Assembly: GCA_039881145.1 (NCBI GenBank)
Contig: JAYKKI010000087.1
Coordinates: forward strand, 8,858,001 to 8,922,000
From: Druceiella hillmani
Lineage: Eukaryota > Arthropoda > Insecta > Lepidoptera > Hepialidae
Direction of reading: 5' to 3'
Length of the DNA: 64,000 bases
Shown: positions 60,037 to 64,000 of the stretch, in pieces
How positions within the stretch are numbered: the first letter of the stretch is position 1
Layout: every line of letters starts with the position of its first letter
Made by a program: the position numbers and the translations under genes
Notes under the pieces: model-generated
What the model saw: the letters and a program-made list of their open reading frames with translations, nothing else
The model's database searches: none
Told to the model about the DNA's origin: nothing

Positions 60037-60143
60037 AAATTGTTAAAAATTGTATCCCACTCATAATTTTTGGAATCAAAACTTTTTTTGATCTTAGTAT
60101 CGAGTGGGGTAGGTTAAAAGAAGGTATTTATTGGGTATTTTTT
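60037..60143 (+). repeat. Direct repeat, second copy
   Basis: Near-identical to 59782-59890. The 146-bp spacer between the copies is unrelated, and the flanks differ, so this is not a simple tandem duplication. It could be two insertions of one short element or terminal repeats of a tiny unit. Confidence 0.9.
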
Positions 60144-61969
60144 ATAGCCATTGACAAACGTTCTCTTTTATTAGAAAAGAAAAATGGAAATAGCGTCGTT
60201 GGCAAAGGGAGAGCATGGTCTGAAAATGTATATTTAGGGTGTTATTGCATGTAAATTTTTATGTGGTAGTTAGTACAAGAAATGCTTCCCTGAATTTTCT
60301 TAACAAATTATATTTCCAAAATTTACCAGCAGTACCGCCAAATCGAACATTTAGCTAAGTAAAACTCGCACATTATAATCTTAGGTTCACATCACAAACT
60401 TCATCATTATATTTTTAAACGTGAAATATTTTTTTTAATGTTTATTGAATTAAAACTTCGTATAAATAAAATTAAAAAAATTAGTTTATTAAAAAATGTC
60501 GTGTATTTTTCAATTCATTGTTTTGATTGCAAAAGACTAAAAGATTCCAAAAATATATTGCATCGATTTTTTTTTAAATATTTTAGTAAAAACGCTCGCA
60601 TCGCATAAACAATGCTAGTATATAACAAACAATGAGACCAAAAACGATAATATCAATATCGGTAAAAAATATTCACCCTTCTTCTGATTCATACCTGACT
60701 TTTTCTTATCTCTAGTTATTATGGCAAACGCCCATTTCAAGTGGACAATTTGTTCGTCTCAAGAAAACCCTCTCTCGCTAAATTTCTTGCAAAGCCAAGC
60801 AAATTACCTTTTTGATTTCGAGGTCTTATTTGACTCGATTTACTCATAAGGTTATGCTACATTTGGTTTATTGGTTTCAAAAAATATGTAAACAACGATT
60901 ACCTCGCAATCTCATGCTGTTTTGCATGAATATTTTGCATTAGTTTGATATTAAACAAAACACTGATATAACAGTGCATAATTTTTTTGGAATCTGTTTA
61001 ATATTTTTAAATTATGGTTATTTAAATTATGCAGTAAAGAGTAGGTTGTGATATAGTTTTTTTCCCTTTCTATCATTTCAAATATTGCTTTGTTTTCACA
61101 GGCAAACAAAATTTACATACTACTTTTAGTGGTAAATTTATAAGAATTAGGGCCCAAATCCGCAAGTGAAACTAAAGTACGTCATTTCCAATTTACCAAA
61201 CATCACGATTAGATGAAATTTTATTACTTTAACAATGTCTCAAACATAAGACTAGATATAATATTCTACTCTGTAGCAGCAGCTGGTCAAATGGTTTAGC
61301 AGGAATCAACTGTGGTTTTTTTTATTTTAAGCTATAAGTACGTAATTATTTGTATCAAAATTAACAAGTACGACACTGAAATGATACAGATTGATTTATT
61401 CCAAAAATATTTCATTCACCTGTGAAAATACTTCTACATCCTGCACGAAATTATACAGAAAAATAAATCTATGATTTAAGAATATATAAGCATTCACCTT
61501 AGGAAATTCAATATGCAGATGAAGAAATTTCTGTAATTTAAAACTTTTGAACTTTTAAATACCTTTTTATTTACATATTCCATCACTAAAATAAGTATAA
61601 TTTTATAAAAAAAAAGCTCTATGCCTGTCTGTCTCTATATCACTATGAACGGATTTGAAACGAAATTACGATGTAAAAACTGCCTGAGCCGTCGGCAGGA
61701 ATATAAAACAGAATTTTCATCGCTATATCTGAAACATTTTGAAAGATGAAAAAAAAATTACAAGGTGCACTTTCATGTTGGTATTTTAGGTATACGAAGT
61801 TGCAAGTTATCGTTAGCAAATAATACAATCACATGTGGAATATCTTGAAACCTTAGTCATTTCGAAAGTGAAAATGGTAGTTATGAACTTTGTAAAAAAC
61901 AAGAAGAAAAACTATAACTCTACTAAGGAAAATATAAATAAAAAGGACGTAATACATACAAACATTATT
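60144..61969. other. AT-rich non-coding sequence
   Basis: No recognisable gene or repeat. Confidence 0.5.
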
Positions 61970-62250
61970 TTTGAAATTCATAAGGATATAAACCCCATGA
62001 CACTGTCTAATATATAACTAATAATATATCTATAAAGACACCTCATTTGTTGAAATCACTTTGCTAGTTTAGTGTGTACAAGAGAGTAAACTTACTCACA
62101 TACAAACATACATGCATACATTCATATCCTTTGAAATTCATAACTTTATATACCACTCTCTGAATCAAGACAAATCTGAGGACATTTCGTTTATGGAAAT
62201 TACTTTAGTAGTTTAGCCTGTACGAGGGAACGGAATAACTCAGATACATA
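61970..62250 (+). repeat. Diverged tandem duplication, about 155-bp unit
   Basis: TTGAAATTCATAA, a GACA..TC.TTT.TTGAAAT / GGAAATTACTTT stretch, TAGTTTAG and GTACRAGRGA recur in the same order at about 61972-62115 and 62130-62255. Divergence is high, so this is an old duplication or a part of an interspersed repeat with ACATAC-rich end. Confidence 0.6.
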
Positions 62251-64000
62251 TACACATAGCCCGTGAGATCGTAGTCGGGTAAAAACGTAACAGGCATATA
62301 TTTTTCACTAAATTAAAACATTTTAAACGGTGTGCTAAGTTAAAAGAAAATAATAGAGTATTTGATCATTGAAAATTTTTTATAAACATTTATTCATGGA
62401 AAAATAAATTTGAGCTCGCCTGGAGTTTGGACCCGGTATCTCTTGAAGACTTGAGAACAAAATCATACCCCAAAATCGACGAGCCAACTCTAAGATTGGT
62501 TCAAGTATCTGGAATGTTACTAGTGTATAAATGGATATTGAAATTTGGTAAGTTACTTTCTAATCGAATGCGTATTAAACCATTCACATATTACGATATT
62601 AACGTTGGACGCTTCATCTTAAATACAATTCATACTCATTTCAATTAATCGTAACAAGGGCCTTAACTTACAATCTAAAACAAAATAATTTGAAGAAAAA
62701 GGTTGGGACTTGACAAATTTGTAAAAACAGAACAAAAAAACTCATAGCTCACATGTACGGAATTTATATAACAGCAGCTGGCTTTCACAGTAGTTAAGGT
62801 AATTCCACTGATAGACACATTAACGCTTAATCTTAACCCACCGGTTCTAGAAACATAAAATTTGGATAATTTTTACCCTTTATAGTAAAATTTTGAAAAC
62901 AAAACTCCTCAAAATATGAAATAATAATACGTTTTTCGTACAAAAAATAATTTTATCCATCCTAATGTTCTTAGAGATTTATTTTTGGAAGTTTTCCTTT
63001 TTTAACCTAGGTATCTGAAAGCTTTTTGAGAAAAATATAAAAACGGTAAAATAACTCCTTAATCAGCTATATTTTGAATCCCATGCAGATCATTTCACGT
63101 GTAAGAGCTAGTACAGAATAAGCTATGGAGTAATACGAGTTTGGAAATCCAATTTAATTTTGTTGGTAGCAAAATTATTTGAAAACATTTTATATTCAAG
63201 AGAATTTATCCAAAAATCAATATGATATTTAAATTATTTAACCAAATATTGACTGTGCTGTCGTTTAAGACACTTGCATTACATAATGTTTGCCATAAAA
63301 ATATTCAATCGTAATTACGTTTTGAAAATAATATTTTTTTATCTTTAATTGCTACATTGCAAAATATTCATATTATTTCTTATTGTAGTTTTTCTTTCAA
63401 TTGTTTGTTAAAAGATGGGTTAATGGTTAATTTTTAGGGATTATTTTAAATACTTTCTCATCATCAAACATTATTAATCACGCTTCTCTACAAAGTGCAC
63501 TACAACCTGCTTCATTCCCAACTTAATGCGTAATTAGATATTGTAGAGTATTTTCATATGATTGCTTTTCATTTTCATCTGAAACTTAGATTTTATTTCC
63601 TAAATTTCAAGTCATAAAATTATTATATTTTCATTGGTCCTTGAACATATGCAAAATATTAAGTAATCTGAACGTCTGGAAGTGGGTGAAAATTTAATTA
63701 AAAGATGTAACGGATATGTTCATACATACATACGTACATAAGTGTATATAAGTAGTGAAGCTAATATAAATACTTATGCTAATTAGTGGGATGTATTTTA
63801 TTAAAACAAATTTCTTTATTTAAATATAATTTCGTCTGTTTAATGCAAATAAATTTTACGAGAATTTCATTCTGATATGGGACACCAAAAGCAGACTCTA
63901 CTTGGTTTCAATTTACTTTAGGCACGTTAGTTATACAATTCATACAGTATTTTCCCTTTACGATTTTTCTAGTCCTAGGGAATTTTATAAAAATGAAATC
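62251..64000. other. AT-rich non-coding sequence to window end
   Basis: No gene family recognised. A 73-codon frame at 62427-62648 (+) has a fairly normal composition but no recognisable similarity, acceptor or partner exon. Confidence 0.45.

Noticed and set aside
62427..62648. 73-codon frame on plus
   Set aside because: Composition is fairly protein-like but there is no similarity I can name and no supporting signals, so I did not call a gene.

Overview
The window looks like a low-GC insect (or other arthropod) nuclear genome segment. The grounds are the very AT-rich background, abundant (AT)n microsatellites, the absence of bacterial-type gene packing, and a transposon set usual for insects (PIF/Harbinger, piggyBac, Helitron, hAT, RTE and other non-LTR elements, plus hammerhead-ribozyme repeats). 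I cannot name the species. I found no intact host protein-coding gene. Every recognisable protein sequence is a decayed transposon gene, apart from one short candidate terminal exon at 46400-46479 and a CpG-rich island at 40190-41560 that might be promoter or first-exon DNA. I recognised no rRNA or tRNA gene and no CRISPR array.

Layout. 1-4054: anonymous AT-rich DNA with a 65-bp tandem duplication and a nested double hairpin. 4055-8157: a complete-length but dead PIF/Harbinger transposon with terminal inverted repeats, a broken DDE transposase (+) and its convergent Myb/SANT-like accessory gene (-, three exons), the latter interrupted by a long palindrome. 8158-19547: non-coding DNA with several perfect hairpins, (AT)n and GT-rich arrays. 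19548-21756: a decayed piggyBac element with the DDD residues visible and a clear right terminus at TTAA. 24235-25016: the 3' end of a non-LTR retrotransposon. 26387-26683: another LINE fragment (-). 33631-38668: a 5-kb Helitron lying between two (AT)n tracts, with tandem copies of its 5' region, a broken Rep-helicase gene and a classic 3' hairpin ending in CTAG. 45700-48115: a jockey/CR1-like RT fragment, a non-autonomous hAT element and an RTE fragment. 48116-64000: mostly anonymous DNA with minisatellites and short repeats.

The most interesting content is a dispersed family of short fold-back elements, seven copies (about 12881, 26008, 35464, 43432, 49664, 50325 and 58480). The best copies are flanked by 12-bp target-site duplications. 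The arms carry hammerhead-ribozyme motifs (CUGAAGA, helix II, GAAA, a 2-bp helix III with a 4-nt loop, NUC cleavage triplet) in inverted orientation. This resembles the ribozyme-bearing repeats of Penelope-like elements and animal retrozymes. One copy inserted into the Helitron, and in another the palindrome arms begin at the predicted ribozyme cleavage point. Two copies keep the conserved core, and one of these shows a compensatory base-pair change in helix III.
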